DNA of 64,000 nucleotides from Chlorokybus atmophyticus. Its lineage: Eukaryota; Streptophyta; Chlorokybophyceae; Chlorokybales; Chlorokybaceae. Below the pieces are notes generated by a model. It was not told the origin of the DNA and did no database searches. It saw nothing but the letters and a program-made list of their open reading frames with translations. Location of the stretch: the NCBI GenBank assembly GCA_009103225.1, contig RHPI01001819.1, positions 37,879-101,878 on the forward strand. Reading direction: 5' to 3'. Below are positions 20,421 to 33,092 of this stretch, piece after piece. The stretch's first letter is position 1; each line of letters starts with the position of its first letter. The position numbers were made by a program, and so were the translations under genes.

Positions 20421-22331
20421 CCAGGCGTCAGTCAATGCTGTCCAGATGCAGCACCAGATAACAAGCCAGCATATCATTGTACGCACTCACCCCCGTGTCT
20501 GCATGTTCATGGTCAACATTGGCCTCGTTGGGTTGCATGTTGGGGTGCTGTGTCGTGTCACCGCTGTTCAAACCTCCTGCATCATGTGCACTTTGTGTGT
20601 TGGGTGCCTGTGTCGGTTGCGCACGCATGTGTCCGCTATTGCAGGGCTGCAATAGCCATTGCTCTATCACATGCGGTTGTATCGACAACATGGCAGCATC
20701 AGCAACACTAGTTGAGAGATTGTGCAGGGTCTATCTCACTCACATCATCGTGGGCTGGCGTGCGTGCAGCATTGCCGAACGACGGGCGTGAACCATGCTG
20801 GTCGGTTGTGGGCCTGGGTGGCACGCCCGTGCAGTTGTTCTGGACACAACAATGATTACAAGTGTGTGTGTGGGGGGGGGGGGGGGGGGGGNNNNNNNNN
20901 NNNNNNNNNNNNNNNNNNNNNNNNNNNNNNNNNNNNNNNNNNNNNNNNNNNNNNNNNNNNNNNNNNNNNNNNNNNNNNNNNNGGGGGGGGGGGGAGAGAG
21001 AGAGAGAGAGAGAGAGAGTTGGCTGCTACTCGCTATCTGAGAGGGATGTGGCGTGCATGCAGCGAACGCGGGCTGATGCTCAGCGCCTTGTGTGGCTGGC
21101 ATGGACGTGTGTGTGTTTATGTAGAGATGCATGGAGGGACGGCCAGCAGGCGGCGCAGGTTGTTGCATGCTTTTAAAAGACGACGAAGGTATCCCCGCAG
21201 GCCCACGCTGCCCAAGTTGCAAGTGAACAAATACAACTTGCATGCTCCCAGCATGACAACACATGACAACACATGAGGACGCAGCAACGACCAGGATTGA
21301 CAGTTGCCCACTCGCATATGTACTTGTTGTTGAGGTTGAGGGGAAATTGCATACTCAGTTGCACGCTCAAGTTGCACATAATCGCATAGAACTCATAATC
21401 CAAACACAACACATGACAGCACAGCAAGGGCAAGCACGGACAGTTGCCCACCTGATGTTAATGTTGTTGAGGTTGGCTCTGCAATTCATCCCATGCTGGC
21501 TGAGTGTCATAGCCAGCAGGCACATGTGCTCCACCGTATAGCCCACATGAATAAAATGCTAGCGTGTGAGGCTTGGTTGCCTATGCTTGACGCCTCTTTC
21601 CTCCTCCTTCAGCTCTATACCACCCACACACAAACACAGCATGAATGACTGCACACTCTACGTTCCTGCTCCTCTTTGTGTCCCACCACCACCACAACAA
21701 CAACCACATTCCTACGCAACTGCAACCAGCATGTCTTGACATCACATTCTGCCTTTCTTTGTCAACAATAACAACAACAACAACAACATTAACAACTAGC
21801 ATGAATGACACATGCATTCTACTTTCCTCGTCCCTCTCTACCTCCTCCTCCTCAACAATAACAACACAACTGCAACAAGCAACACCTTTGATGGGTTTGA
21901 GTCCGGAACACACCTGTGACGTACTGACTGTCCTGATATCGGTCGCACACACTGCCATCTGCTCGGTGTAGCCAATTGGAGCCGGCTATAAGCGGCAACA
22001 GTCTAGCGCCGCTGACAATGCAGCGCCCCAATCAACCACACAGCGCCGCGCCTTCACGCCGCCGTCGCCGCCGCCCCTGCCACCGCTAACGCCGCTGAGA
22101 ACTTGTACAACTTACCAAAATCTTCAAACTGCCGCCAACAATATTTTCCGCCGCCAGAAGGACACGCGTCAAGCGGTGGGGCGCTACCGACTCCTATCCC
22201 ACCGCTCCAACTATCCTAGAAATGGTTTTATCTTTTCTAAGATAGTCGGCATTTATCCCACCCTCTTATCCATCGCGCTATCCTGGCGCGCAATGGATCG
22301 GAGGCCACTTATCGCGCCGGTGGGGAGTGGT
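20421..22331. other. Non-coding stretch with low-complexity repeats
   Basis: No recognisable gene. Contents: a sequence gap at 20,892-20,982, an (AG)n run at 20,994-21,018, two diverged copies of a GACAGTTGCCCAC...GTTGTTGAGGTTG block (about 21,298 and 21,438), and three diverged tandem units starting AGCATG with CAACAA runs (about 21,637, 21,728, 21,799). The right end (about 22,160-22,331) resembles the dispersed GGTGGGGAG repeat into which element 2 may have inserted. Confidence 0.5.
20892..20982. other. Assembly gap inside a G homopolymer
   Basis: A run of 91 N is flanked on both sides by G homopolymer (preceded by TGTGTG, followed by GAGAGA). The assembler could not cross the G tract. 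A similar single N sits in a C homopolymer at 35,981. Confidence 0.95.
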
Positions 22332-22926
22332 TGTGGGTACCAGACGGGTGCCCGGCAGCGAGACAGTGACCAGGCCGCCTGGTCCAATCACGACACAACG
22401 ATGAAGACCGTGCGCGGAGCGTGACGACCGTGCGATGAAGACGGCGAGGAGGTGCTGCATCAACGGCCAGTAGGTGTTGATGTAGTTAAAATAATGTTGG
22501 TTATTTATTTAACCATGTGATCGCATAATAAGGCAGTTAGCCACGGGTCTTACTGCAGGAAATGGCTGTAAATAGCTAGGGAAGATGCCCTAGTGTGGCT
22601 ATGCCAGCATATAATAGTTGCATTATTAATCAAACAGTGGTTAATAAGCTTATTTGTTATTGCATGCCTAGCTGGATAAGACCAGTGACAAGGGTATAAA
22701 GGTAGCCCGGGAGCCGCCTTCTCTTCAAGCATCTTTAATACAAGAATGACTTCTGAAACTTGAGTGAATGATGCATGGCGTGCTTATGTGAATGTCACAA
22801 TTTCACAATGAATTTTGCTCATTGCCTCCCCGGGTGGGCATGAGCTGTGTGTGCTAATACGTTCGGCGCACAGGCCACGTGGATGACGGTGGTGACTGCG
22901 CCACTACCGGTCACCCACCGGCTTCT
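22332..22926 (+). repeat. 5' LTR of retrotransposon 2
   Basis: Starts TGTGGGTACC and matches 28,594-29,211. It contains a TATA box (TATAAAG, 22,695-22,701), the expected promoter position for U3. The shared sequence ends at GCTTCT, just before the primer-binding site. Confidence 0.85.
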
Positions 22927-22928
22927 TT

Positions 22929-22940
22929 TGGTATCGGAGC
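22929..22940 (+). other. Primer-binding site, initiator methionine tRNA type
   Basis: TGGTATCGGAGC lies right after the 5' LTR. It differs by one base from TGGTATCAGAGC, the common plant-retrotransposon primer site complementary to the 3' end of initiator tRNA-Met. Confidence 0.8.
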
Positions 22941-23613
22941 GGTCATGGGGCCAGTTAGGCCGGTGATAATAAGTCATTTCTGGGGTACCGGACACCACTA
23001 GGTATGAAACCTACGACCGCCGGTGTAGGTGTGAAACCTACGACCGCCAAGTAGGGTTGCGTAGCACTGCCAAGGGGACGTAGGTGTTACACCTACGGCA
23101 GTAGCCGCGAACAGTACTGCAGGGCCGTTCGTAATCACTTAATTGAGTTAAGGACGCGACCTTAACTCTGGAGTATTAAGTGGATTAAGGAACAGCGGGT
23201 GGCAGGGGCGTGGGGCGGCAAGTGTGACGGCAAGTGTGACGGCAAGTGTGACGACGCGCTGCGAGGCGTGACGACGAGGGACGGGCTCCAGCCTAACTCA
23301 CCCTTGTGAGAGACCAAGGACTTAGCCAAAATTGCAGCAAGAAAAACAGAAAATCACCAACCAAAACACTCCTGTGGGGGGTTTTAATCATATAAAATTA
23401 CTCCACCTCACGTTGAGGGAGAGGGGTATTTACAGGTTGTGCCAGCAATACTCTACAATTTTATTGATTAATTCCTTTGGGCCTGCCAACAAAACATCCA
23501 CCCAACAAAAATTAAGGACCGCCCACTTACCAGGAAGGGGTTACAACAAAACCCTCAGCTAAGCCTGAGTGAGGGGGTGGAACCTACGAAAAGAAAAAAG
23601 CAACAGAAATACC

Positions 23614-25650
23614 ATGGCAGCAGTGACAGAGATTACTTCTGCTTTACCCAGGGTGGTGCTGCCATCACCAAAGCTCAGTACGTTTCATGGTCAGCTGAAG
23701 GAGGATGTTATAGCATGGCTGAGGCATGTAGACATGATGGCTAATGTCTATAACTGGAATGAGGAGATCACGTACAAGCTGGCAGCCACACACCTGAGGG
23801 ATGAGGCACAGACTTGGTACCTGACTCGTGAGTTCAGCACCTGGGCAGGACTGAAAGTGGCCATGAAAGAACGCTTTGATGTGGGAGACCCAAGCATCTA
23901 CATGAATGAGTTGCATGACAACAAGCAAGGGGTCAACGAGAGCGTGCGCACGTACGCAGACCACCTGAAGAAGCTCATGGATCGCTTGGGGGGAGAGTTC
24001 TCAAACCCTTGGAAGAAGACGCGCTTTATACAAGGCTTGAGGCCAGACTTGCGTGAGAAGGTTATCAACAGAAGGCCTGAGGAATTGGAGCAAGCCATCA
24101 ATGATGCTGTATATTTTGAGGGTATTATGCAGGCAGCGCAAGTTGGCAAAGAGCAAGTCTTGGCAAAGGAGGCAACTGCATTGGCAGACTTGCAGAAGAA
24201 AATGGATGCTATGATGAAACAATTGGCTGAACAAAAGGTACATCTAGCAGAGGTGGTGACAAAGACACAGCCTCAAGCTTATCAGCAAGGCAACGCCTAT
24301 GCAGGCAAGGGAGGAGTGAGACCAGACACCAGGCAGTGCTATTATTGTCACGAGACAGGTCACATCAAGCCCGTGTGTCCCAAATGGGCAGCAGCCAAGG
24401 TCAAGGAGCAAATGGCAACACCAAGCAACGTGGTGGGGTCAACCTCCAAAGTGTCTATGGTGGTGGCAATGAGTGACAGTGAGGATGAGGTTGAGCATGA
24501 CAAGCCAACCATGCTTATTCCAGCTGCATCTGATGTGCCCTCCTGCAGCACTGCTGCGGCAGCATGCGCATCTGCACCACACCTGCCTGAGACTGAAGAG
24601 GTGACAGCTGTGTGGACCAAGCCTGTGAAGATGCACACCTCACCTCAAGTGGCAAAGGGAGAGAACTATGATGTGCTTGAGCAATTGGACTACGTCACTG
24701 CCAAGATCTCTATCAAGCAACTGTTGAAAGTGAGTCCTCAACACAGACAGCAATTGACTACCTACCTCAGAAAGCTTGAGAAGAGCGACACTCAAGTGGT
24801 GCACATGACTGAGTCTACTGAGCATATTGCCACCTATGCTACAGTAACCATTATGGGTCGGGAGGTGGAGGCTGTGATTGACTCAGGTGCATCATGCACT
24901 GTGATGGGAATAACGTTGGTGGAAGCCTTAGGCTTGCAAAGTTCAATGCAACCCACCCGCCGAGTCATGAGAGTTGCCAATGGTAACAAGTGCGCCTTTT
25001 TGGGAGTGCTTGAGGAGCTCCCCATCACCATTGGTGAAGTCACGCATGCCGTACGCGTAAACGTCAGCCCCTCAACAATGGATGACCTGCTGGTTGGCAC
25101 GGACTGGCTAGCTCGAGCTGGTGCAAATCTCTCATTCTCCAGCATGCAGCTCACCTTTTACGGAGAGGAAGGCTTTGGAGTGGGTGTCACAATGTCCTTC
25201 ACATCTTCCCCAGGCATAGAGGTCAAGCAATCTGAAAAGATTATGACAGTGCATCAGCTTCCCATCAACTCCGAGTTAGCACACTCAGAAAGGGAGGAGG
25301 TAGTGGAGTTGCTGAGCAAGTTTGATGATCTCTTTGCTACCAAGCAAGAGTTTGTGTTAGGAGAGAAAGTGCCTGGCACTAACATGGTGACACATGCGAT
25401 TGACACTGGAGATGCTCGCCCCATTGTGCAAAAGCCATACCGCACTTCACGTGCTGAGGATCAGCAGATTGAAGAAGAAGTTGAACACATGCTGCAGGCT
25501 GGCATTGTGAGTCCCTCATCAAGCCCAGGGTCTTCACCAATTGTGATGGTGCCCAAGCCTAACGGCCGCGGCTGGCGGCTTTGCATAGACTACCGCAAGC
25601 TGAATGAGGTCACAAAGAAAGACAGGTTTCCTGTGCAAGGTGTGACGACA
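23614..25650 (+). pseudogene. Gag, protease and N-terminal RT of retrotransposon 2
   Basis: I chose the ATG at 23,614 because of its strong context (ACCATGG) and its position before the gag domain. Gag (residues about 20-190) contains WLRHVDMM and RDEAQTWY, typical of the Retrotrans_gag family. A CCHC zinc knuckle (CYYCHETGHIKPVC) starts at residue 242. The protease active site DSGA is at residue 423. RT begins near residue 605 (KPYRTSRAEDQQIEEEVEHML, LCIDYRKLNEVTKKDRF). The frame runs on to 25,758 in wrong sequence: after KDRFPV a small deletion shifts the true RT reading into the next ORF. Confidence 0.9.
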
Positions 25651-25652
25651 TT

Positions 25653-28301
25653 TTGGACAGTGTGGGCAAAGCCAAGTACTTCAGCAAGTTGGACTTGCTG
25701 TCTGCTTACCATCAGGTGTGGGTGGAGCCTCGTGACCGTGAGAAGACAGCTTTTGTGACCGAGACAGGCTTGTATGAATTCAACACCATGCCCTTCGGTC
25801 TCACCAATGCACCAGCGACGTTCCAAAGGCTGATGACGCAAGTGTTGAAAAAGTACAGCAACAAGTTCGTGCTGGTGTTCTTTGACGACATCATTGTGTA
25901 CTCCAACACCTTTGAGGAACACATTCAGCATTTGAACTTGGTGATGCAAGCCCTGCGTGACGCACAGCTTGTGGCGGCACTCGAGAAGTGCAAGTTTGGC
26001 ATGTATGAGGTTGACATGTTGGGACATGACCTAATGGAAAATGGGGTGAAACCACAAGCCAGCAAGCTGAAGGCAGTACATGAGTTCCCTGTGCCAACTA
26101 CACAAACACGTGTGCGCTCATTCTTGGGGTTAGCTTCATACTACGGAAGGTTTGTGGAGAACTTCAGCAAGAAAGCACAACCACTCACTGAGTTGACGTC
26201 TAGTGTGGTGCCATTTGTGTGGGGGGGAGAGCAGCAGCAAGCGTTTGATGAGCTGAAACACGCGTTGACCACTGCTCCAGTATTGAGGAGGCCAGATCTG
26301 GATATGCCTTTTGTGGTACTGACGGATGCCTCTGACTATGCCTTGGGAGCTATATTGTCACAGCGTGTGGACAACAAGGAGTATGTTGTAGCTTATGCCA
26401 GCCGGATGCTCAACAAGGTCGAGCGAAACTACAATGTAACTGAAAAAGAGTGCCTCGCTATCGTGTGGAGTGTGGAGATGTGGAGGCACTACCTGCATGG
26501 TACTACCTTCACGGTGGTGACGGATCATCGCCCTCTAAAATGGTTGATGAATACAGCTGATCCTACGGGCAAGCTCACCAGATGGTCACTCAAGCTGCAG
26601 GAGTATGACTTTGTGGTGGAGTATGAGCCTGGCAAGAACCACGACCATGTGGATGCGCTGAGCCGCAATCCTCCGGACTTGTACACTGCTGAAGAAGAGG
26701 TAGTGCGTGTGGGGGGGATGTCTTCTGATGAGCTTGACCTCGGCAATGAGGCACAAGAGGAGGCACTTGAGACATGCACTGAGGGGGAGGACGTTGCTGA
26801 ATCAAACACTATGCCAAGCCTTGTGGCTCAGGTGAGCCACGATGTTGAAGGGGAGAACATTGTGGAGGCTCCAGTTGAAGCGCAAATTTTACCCCCGTCA
26901 AACATAGTGGAGGCTCCAGTTGAAGCGCAAATTTTAACCCCATCAAAACTTTCAGCTGGCAAGCCCATTGAAGATGTGATGGATGATCAGGTGTTGCTCA
27001 CATACTTGAAGGACCCATCCAGCATCAAAGCACTGTCAAAGCAAGAAAGGAGGCGAGTACGCAAGCGAGCCAAAGGTTTTGCAATGAAAGGCAGTGAGGT
27101 CTGGACTTGGCCTGGCAACAAGAAGGGGAGAAGCACTTATGATGGGGATGATCAGCCACAGATGGTGACTCGCAGAGTTCCACCTAAGAGTCTGAGGCGA
27201 AGTATTATCCAGATGCATCGCGACAACATGCATCACCCAAGTGCTGGCAAGGTGCTTGAAATGTTGCGCCCTCGATTCTTCTGGTATGGGATGACTCAGG
27301 AAGTGACAGAGTATGTGAACTCTTGCAAGAGTTGCCAAGAGCACCGGCGTACATCCCGTGAGCCTGCTCCCTTGCATCCAATCAAAGTAACTGGGGAAGC
27401 CTTTCACAGAGTGGGAATTGATTTGATTGGACCATTGCCTGAGACAGTAAAGGGCAACAAGTACATTGTCATGGCCATTGATTACCTCACCAAATGGGTC
27501 GAGGCAAAGGCAATTCCTTCAAAGGAGGGCATTCATGTGCGCTAGTTTCTGCTTGAGGACATCATCTGCCGTCATGGTGTTCCCACTATCATTCAGAGTG
27601 ACAATGGGAAAGAGTTTCTCAACAGTGAAGTGCAAGACTTGCTGTCACGCTACAATATTGAGAACGTCAACTCAGGCGCTTACCACCCGCAAACAAATGG
27701 GTTGGTTGAGAGAATAAATGGGACAGTGAAGTTGGCATTGTTCAAAAGCATGGTGGGAAATCGGTGGGAGCAGAATTTGCAACAAGTGCTGTTCACCTAC
27801 CGTGTAACCAAGCAACGCAGCACTCGCGTGACACCGTTCAAGATGGTGTATCACAGAGACCCCAAGCTTCAGCTTGATAATGTGGTCAGCAACTCAGAGA
27901 TAGAGGAGTTGGATTATGCCACAATGGGAGAGGCGGACTTAGCTGCATTGCTGCTGAAACGCCAAGAGTCTGTGAGCAGGCTTTATGATCGAGCTCTGGT
28001 GAATATTGAGCAAGCTCAGCAGAAGCAAATTGAGGACTTTGCAAAAAGGAAGCAACCACTTGACCCAACTCAACTAGCGTGGTTGCAGGTTGGGCAAACT
28101 GTGATGCTGAGAACCGGTCCCAGAGCAGCAGGGGCTGCTGGCAATTGGAAAGGAGGTTATGTGATCAAAGAGATATGCAACACGGCCAAAACAACTATCC
28201 TGGTTGAGCACATAACTTCTTTGAAGCAAGAAACAATGAATGTGGAGAGAATTACCCCCTTCAAAGTTAGGGGCGCAGCTGACGCTGCAAACAGGGCCTA
28301 G
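25653..28301 (+). pseudogene. RT, RNase H and integrase of retrotransposon 2
   Basis: Continues RT with KYFSKLDLLSAYHQ, MPFGLTNAPATF and the catalytic FFDD (a variant of YxDD, about 25,885). RNase H follows (DASDYALGA, SYASRML, TVVTDHRPLKW), then integrase with the His-His-Cys-Cys domain (HRDNMHHPSAGK, CKSCQ) and catalytic Asp, Asp, Glu (GIDLIGPL, QSDNGKEF, LVERING). A single TAG at 27,543-27,545 interrupts integrase between the first and second Asp. A spacer after RNase H holds a 45-bp tandem duplication (NIVEAPVEAQIL twice, about 26,858-26,945). The C-terminus ends without a chromodomain. Confidence 0.9.
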
Positions 28302-28570
28302 AAAGGCCCAGGAAGGGCCTTTCGCGGCGCCATGATTCGCAAGCCGCGCGAACTTATGGTGACCGTCGGATAAGATCGACGGCCCTGCGACTCGCGGCTG
28401 GCAAAATGAGGAAAGGCCGAATTTGAGGCCGGGAAAACCGGAAGGAGTGCTGATCGCGCTGTTGCCAGGACCGCTCAATGTGCAACCTCAGGCCCCTACT
28501 GCAATGTTTACTGGATTCCCTGGATTTATGTGAAAATTTCCTCAGCAAAACCCAGGTGGGTTTTTGTGTT

Positions 28571-28583
28571 GGTGGGGAGGGGC
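28571..28583 (+). other. Candidate polypurine tract of retrotransposon 2
   Basis: GGTGGGGAGGGG lies 11 bases before the 3' LTR and would prime plus-strand DNA synthesis. The intervening CTTCTCACAGC also occurs in part at the end of the 3' LTR, which leaves the exact LTR boundary uncertain by a few bases. Confidence 0.55.
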
Positions 28584-28593
28584 TTCTCACAGC

Positions 28594-29211
28594 TGTGGGT
28601 ACCAGACGGGTGCCCGGCAGCGAGACAGTGACCAGGCCGCGTGGTCCAATCACGACACAACGATGAAGACTGTGCGCGGAGCGTGACGACCGTGCGATGA
28701 AGTAGGCGAGGAGGTGCTGCATCAACGGCCAGTAGGTGTTGATGTAGTTAAAATAATGTTGTTTATCTAATTAACCATGTGATCGCATAATAAGGCAGTT
28801 AGCCACGGGTCTTACTGCAGGAAATGGCTGTAAATAGCTAGGGAAGATGCCCTAGTGTGGCTATGCCAGCATATAATAGTTGCATTATTAATCAAACAGT
28901 GGTTAATAAGCTTATTTGTTATTGCATGCCTAGCTGGATAAGACCAGTGACAAGGGTATAAAGGTAGTTCGGCGGCTCACTTGTAGGTAGCCCGGGAGCC
29001 GCCTTCTCTTCAAGCATCTTTAATACAAGAATGACTTCTGAAACTTGAGTGAATGATGCATGGCGTGCTTATGTGAATGTCACAATTTCACAATGAATTT
29101 TGCTCATTGCCTCCCCGGGTGGGCATGAGCTGTGTGTGCTAATACGTTCGGCGCACAGGCCACGTGAATGACGGTGGTGACTGCGCCACTACCGGTCACC
29201 CACCGGCTTCT
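28594..29211 (+). repeat. 3' LTR of retrotransposon 2
   Basis: Matches the 5' LTR with a handful of substitutions. The main difference is an extra 23 bp (about 28,967-28,989), which looks like a local duplication around GGTAG. The end may extend to 29,215 (TTCTCACA). Confidence 0.85.
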
Positions 29212-29296
29212 CACATGGTTTTGTAAGATAAACGCCGGATAGCCGGCAATAATCTATCCTATCCGCCGGCTATCCGTCCGGTGGGGAGAGCCTCTA

Positions 29297-32200
29297 GGGT
29301 TTAGTCCCCTAATCTGGGAACGGCCCCTTATTTGGGGATTAGCCGTTTTTAGCTGATATCTACCGGCCTGTGGGGTATTTGCCGGCCATATTATAGGTTT
29401 AGGCAGGTATGATTGATACGCGTCTAACGAGCCTTTAACATTGGTAAACGGATCAGCGGGGCGGGAGTTTTGATTTGAATTTTCAAAGTTGGTAAATTTT
29501 GTGGTTCAAACGGTGTAGTAACACCATGAAGTTTGCAACTTAATAACTCTGGCATGTGATATGCAAATTGGATGATTGTTTTTTTGTTGGGTTTGTATAG
29601 GCTATAGGACCTTATTTCTCAAGTTTCATGCTATTCCACGCGGAAATGTACTAGTTATAAAGTTCACACTTTTGGGGTGTAACGTAACGACACAGCCCAA
29701 AAGTGAAGTTGGTGATTGTTGCCTTTGTGAGTGTTAGAACTGGTTGGGGCTCCGTGTTTGTGTTTGTATTGCAGTTTGCATGCCTCAAGCACTCACTGGT
29801 TGAGTGTTGGTGGCATTTCAGTTGTTTGCTAGCTGTAGGCTAAAGTGTGAGGGGGTGAGATAATGTGAGTGAGGTGTGCTGGTGCAGAGGAGACAAGAGC
29901 AGTCAGAGAGTTGTACACGCGTTAGCTGTGTTACAAAGGAGTTGTATACACTGCTACAAGGTCAGCTAGCCAGCCCTCAAGTCCTACCCTATGGTACAAA
30001 GCAGCACGCAAAGGGTGGGTCTGTTGCATTTGTCAGCAACTTTGTCATCACTGTGGCACAAGGCCACTCAGACCACCCTGTTGCATCATGCTGTTGATAC
30101 TGCAACTCTCAGGGTAAACGTGTCAAGGCTAAGACACCTCTGGCCAAGAAGAGAAAGAGGAGCCACAACAACTATAGCGGCATCCTGGAGGACATCCAGC
30201 GTGCGGTAGCCTCCATCAACCAGGGCTGTATGCATGTTGCTGATGCTGTCAAGGACCTTAACATCCCGGACACCACCATGCGTCGCTTCGTTGCACAACC
30301 ACACACCATTCCCGAGTACAAGTGAGTTGAGGCTGTAGGTGCTGCTGTGCTGATTCAGCAAGTCAAGACAAGTTAGTTAGTGACATGTGTATACAGGTTT
30401 GCTGGCGCTCCCACCATCTTTAGTGATGTTGAGGAGACTGACCTAGCAGAGTTTGTTAATGGCTCGTAATGGGTGGGGTCGTGGCATGACGTGGACAGAG
30501 ATTGGTATAGAAGCAGGCAAGAGGCTAGTAGGAGATGACAGAGCCAAACTGCTAAAGGGAGGGGTACCTGGGAAGAGGTGGTTCGCTGGCTTCAAGCGGA
30601 GGAAGCGTTTGGTCACCAGGAAGGCAGAGCCCCTCGACAAGTCCAGAAGAGTCTCCCTCAACAAACCTGTCGTGTACCACTACTTCCAGCTGCTGGCTGA
30701 GACTGTGCAGCAGCTGGGGGTTGGTCCGGATATGATCATCAGCGCTGATGAAGTTGGCATCGAAGCAGATACGGCCATGCAGAACCAGCGCATCATCCGC
30801 GAAAGGTAAACAAGTTAGTCATGCATTGGTTACACGCACACGCGCACACACACATGCGTTCAAACACAACATTACTAACTTACATGTTTTGCATAGTGGG
30901 GCAAAGTGGGCACAAGCTGCAACTACATGCAGCAGGGAGCACATCACCCTTATGTGTGCAGTCACCGGAGCTGGTCTCGCTGCCCCTTCCCTTGTCATTG
31001 TCAAGGGCCAACGCCTCACAGTGGATGCCAAGGACTTTGATGTACCTGGAGCAAGATTTGCAGCATAGGAGAACGCATGGATGACAACGGAGATCTTCGA
31101 GTTGTGGATCAAGGAGTTGGTGAAGTGGTATCTCGGAGGAGTTAGCGCTTCCAACCCTGCACTGTTGGTGGTGGACGGACATGTGAGCAGATACAACTGC
31201 AGCATGATCCGCTACGCACAAGACAAGGGCCTCCACATCCTCGTGCTGCCACCCCACACAACACATCGTCTTCAAGTGCTTGATGTCAGCTGCTTCCACC
31301 CCTTCAAGGAAGCCTATAGGAAGGAGTATTGCCTGCGCCAGGAGACAAGATACAACTTTGACCTCAGTAGGAAGGAGTTCCTGAAGCTGCTGGTGAAGCC
31401 TTACTACGCTGGGTTGTCCCCTGCAAACATTATCGCGGGCTTCCGGGCATGTGGACTTTGGCCCCTCAACACACATGCACTTGACAAGTACTTCACAGAC
31501 AAGCAGCTGGCACCACCACCTCCTGGTCTGTCTGCTCTGCTGGAGGCGATCGACAAGGGCGATGAGGAGGATGACAACAACAACAACACAGAGGATTGCA
31601 GCCCCAACACTGAAGCGCCAGCTAAACGAAAGCGTGGCATCAAAACTGCACACCTGCTGACTAGCGACGAGATAGCAGCAGAGATTGAGAGACAGGACCA
31701 AGCCAAGGTTGACAAGGCAGCAGCAGTGCAAGCACGTAAGGAGGCTGCCAAGCAAAAAAAGGAAGAAGCTGTGCATGCAGCAGCAGCAAAGGCAGAGAGG
31801 GTGCAAACAAAGAAGAAACAGGCTGCCTCAAAGAAGATGCTGGCTGAGAGAGAGAAAGCTGCCAAGACTCAAGCCAAGCAGGACGCAGAGAAGGAGAGAC
31901 AGCAGGAGCAAGCACAGCAAAGGCAATAAGCACAGCAAGCAGAGCAAGCAGAACAACAGCAGCGAGAGAGAACTGCAAAGGAGGCAACCGAGCTGTGGAT
32001 GCGCTACGAGTGGGATCCCATGTTGTGCAACAACCAATTGGGAGACCCCCTGTGGGACTACGCTGAGGGCTTCGCCGAGCGCCATCTCCGCCCAGACCCT
32101 GCCCCCCATGCACAGGCCAAGAAGGCGGGCCTCCACTGGAGACAGCGGCCAAGGGAGCGACACATACACAAGAGACCACCCCGCTAGAGTCCTAGACTTA

Positions 32201-32766
32201 GACAACTTTGTAGACCTAGTTTGCCTTGACTCACACACCCTGTACATACAAATGCATGCATGCAAGACCTTTGTGCTCTGCTGTGCGCCTGATGCCACCC
32301 ATACCCACACCGATGACGCCGCCGCCCGCTTGCTTGCAACCTTGCAACTGACACAAGGTTTCCCGCCAAGGCGGCGCAGCTTGGCGGGAACAAACCGCCT
32401 GCAAGCAATAGCCTGCACATCACACCCATCACAGCCTGCCCCCCAGCCTACTAGCTGGCTGCCGCCACTTCACAATGGCTGCGGCCAGCAGGTTGATGGC
32501 AATCATGGATGGCTGACAGCGCCCATCAGCCTTTCTCGAGTCATCAAATTAGGGCACGCGCACCCTTGGGGTCAGACCCTCTGCACCCCCTACTTTGGCG
32601 CGGTGTATCTGACACGATACCGCGCGAAAAAATGTGAAAAAAATATCACTGTGTAGCCTATAATTTCAACTATCCAGCAACTATACACATGACCGCCATC
32701 AACCCTATCAGTCAAGCACAATATGCTTAAAACCTTAAATTATCCCCAAAATAGGGGACTTGACCC
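29297..32766 (+). mobile_element. pogo/Tigger-type DNA transposon 1
   Basis: The left end reads TA then GGGTTTAGTCCCCTA. The right end is the inverted GGGGACTTGACCC followed by TA. The TA on both sides is the target duplication of Tc1/mariner-pogo transposons. Length is 3.47 kb. It contains one spliced transposase gene on the plus strand. Two further elements of the same superfamily but different sequence follow directly. Confidence 0.8.
30105..32187 (+). pseudogene. pogo/Tigger-type transposase 1
   Basis: Exon 1 (to 30,321) encodes a psq-type helix-turn-helix (GILEDIQRAVASI, IPDTTMRRFVAQP). After an intron (30,322-30,396), exon 2 encodes the CENP-B-like HTH (KRWFAGFKRRK) and the first catalytic Asp (ISADEVGIEAD, about 30,750). 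After a second intron (30,806-30,896), exon 3 carries Asp 2 (LLVVDGHVSRYN), then LPPHTTHRLQVLDV with Asp 3. A long Ala/Lys/Gln coiled-coil tail follows. Introns have GT-AG ends and join in phase. Breaks: a frameshift near 30,460, a TAG at 31,066-31,068 and a TAA at 31,927-31,929, so this copy is inactive. Confidence 0.85.
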
Positions 32767-33092
32767 TAAGTCGATGGTCCGTGTTGCATCGTACATGTAT
32801 ACTGCTAGTGCACTGTGTCACACAGTGCACACAGTCTGTGTGTAAGGTCCTCTGGCGGTGCACGCACCAGCACTGCCGCGATACCGGACCAGTGCTGCTC
32901 AGGTTGGCAGGCCGCGGAGGTTGCGACCACCCCTGGTTCAAACACTTGAACCGCGTGCTGCACCAGTGCTTCACTGGTTCATAGCACACGATTTTAACGT
33001 GCAAGAACCATGCATGGTCCTTCCACGGACCTCGCGGGCCAACCATGATCCGTCCTCCGCCGACCAGGCATTCGTGGTCCGCGGAGGACGTA
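32767..33092. repeat. Fragment of the palindrome-rich GGACC family
   Basis: Between two pogo elements lies a block related to the left part of the element at 6,951-9,055: GCACACGATTTTAACGTGCAAG then AACCATGCATGGTCC (about 32,985-33,020), followed by CCTTCCACGGACCTCGCGGGCC, the counterpart of 6,986-7,007. Only one end is visible; pogo element 2 follows directly. Confidence 0.6.

Larger units (their letters stand above)
22332..29211 (+). mobile_element. Ty3/Gypsy LTR retrotransposon 2, relatively recent
   Basis: Two LTRs (22,332-22,926 and 28,594-29,211), a primer-binding site next to the first and a purine-rich tract before the second bracket a gag-pol region in the order gag, zinc knuckle, protease, RT, RNase H, integrase. 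By eye the LTRs differ at about eight positions plus one 23-bp insertion, roughly 1-2 percent, so insertion was recent relative to elements 1 and 3. Only two coding breaks are seen (near 25,640 and at 27,543). No chromodomain, PHD or methyltransferase is present. A clear target-site duplication could not be found; flanks resemble a dispersed GGTGGGGAG repeat on both sides. Confidence 0.9.

Noticed and set aside
31404-32418. Antisense ORFs of 153-308 codons with Leu/Ser/Cys-rich products
   Set aside because: Complement of pogo transposase 1 coding sequence; no start context or domain.
31685-32656. 323-codon plus-strand ORF rich in Arg and Gln
   Set aside because: It is an out-of-frame reading of the Ala/Lys/Gln-rich tail of pogo transposase 1, continuing into non-coding DNA; no domain is visible.
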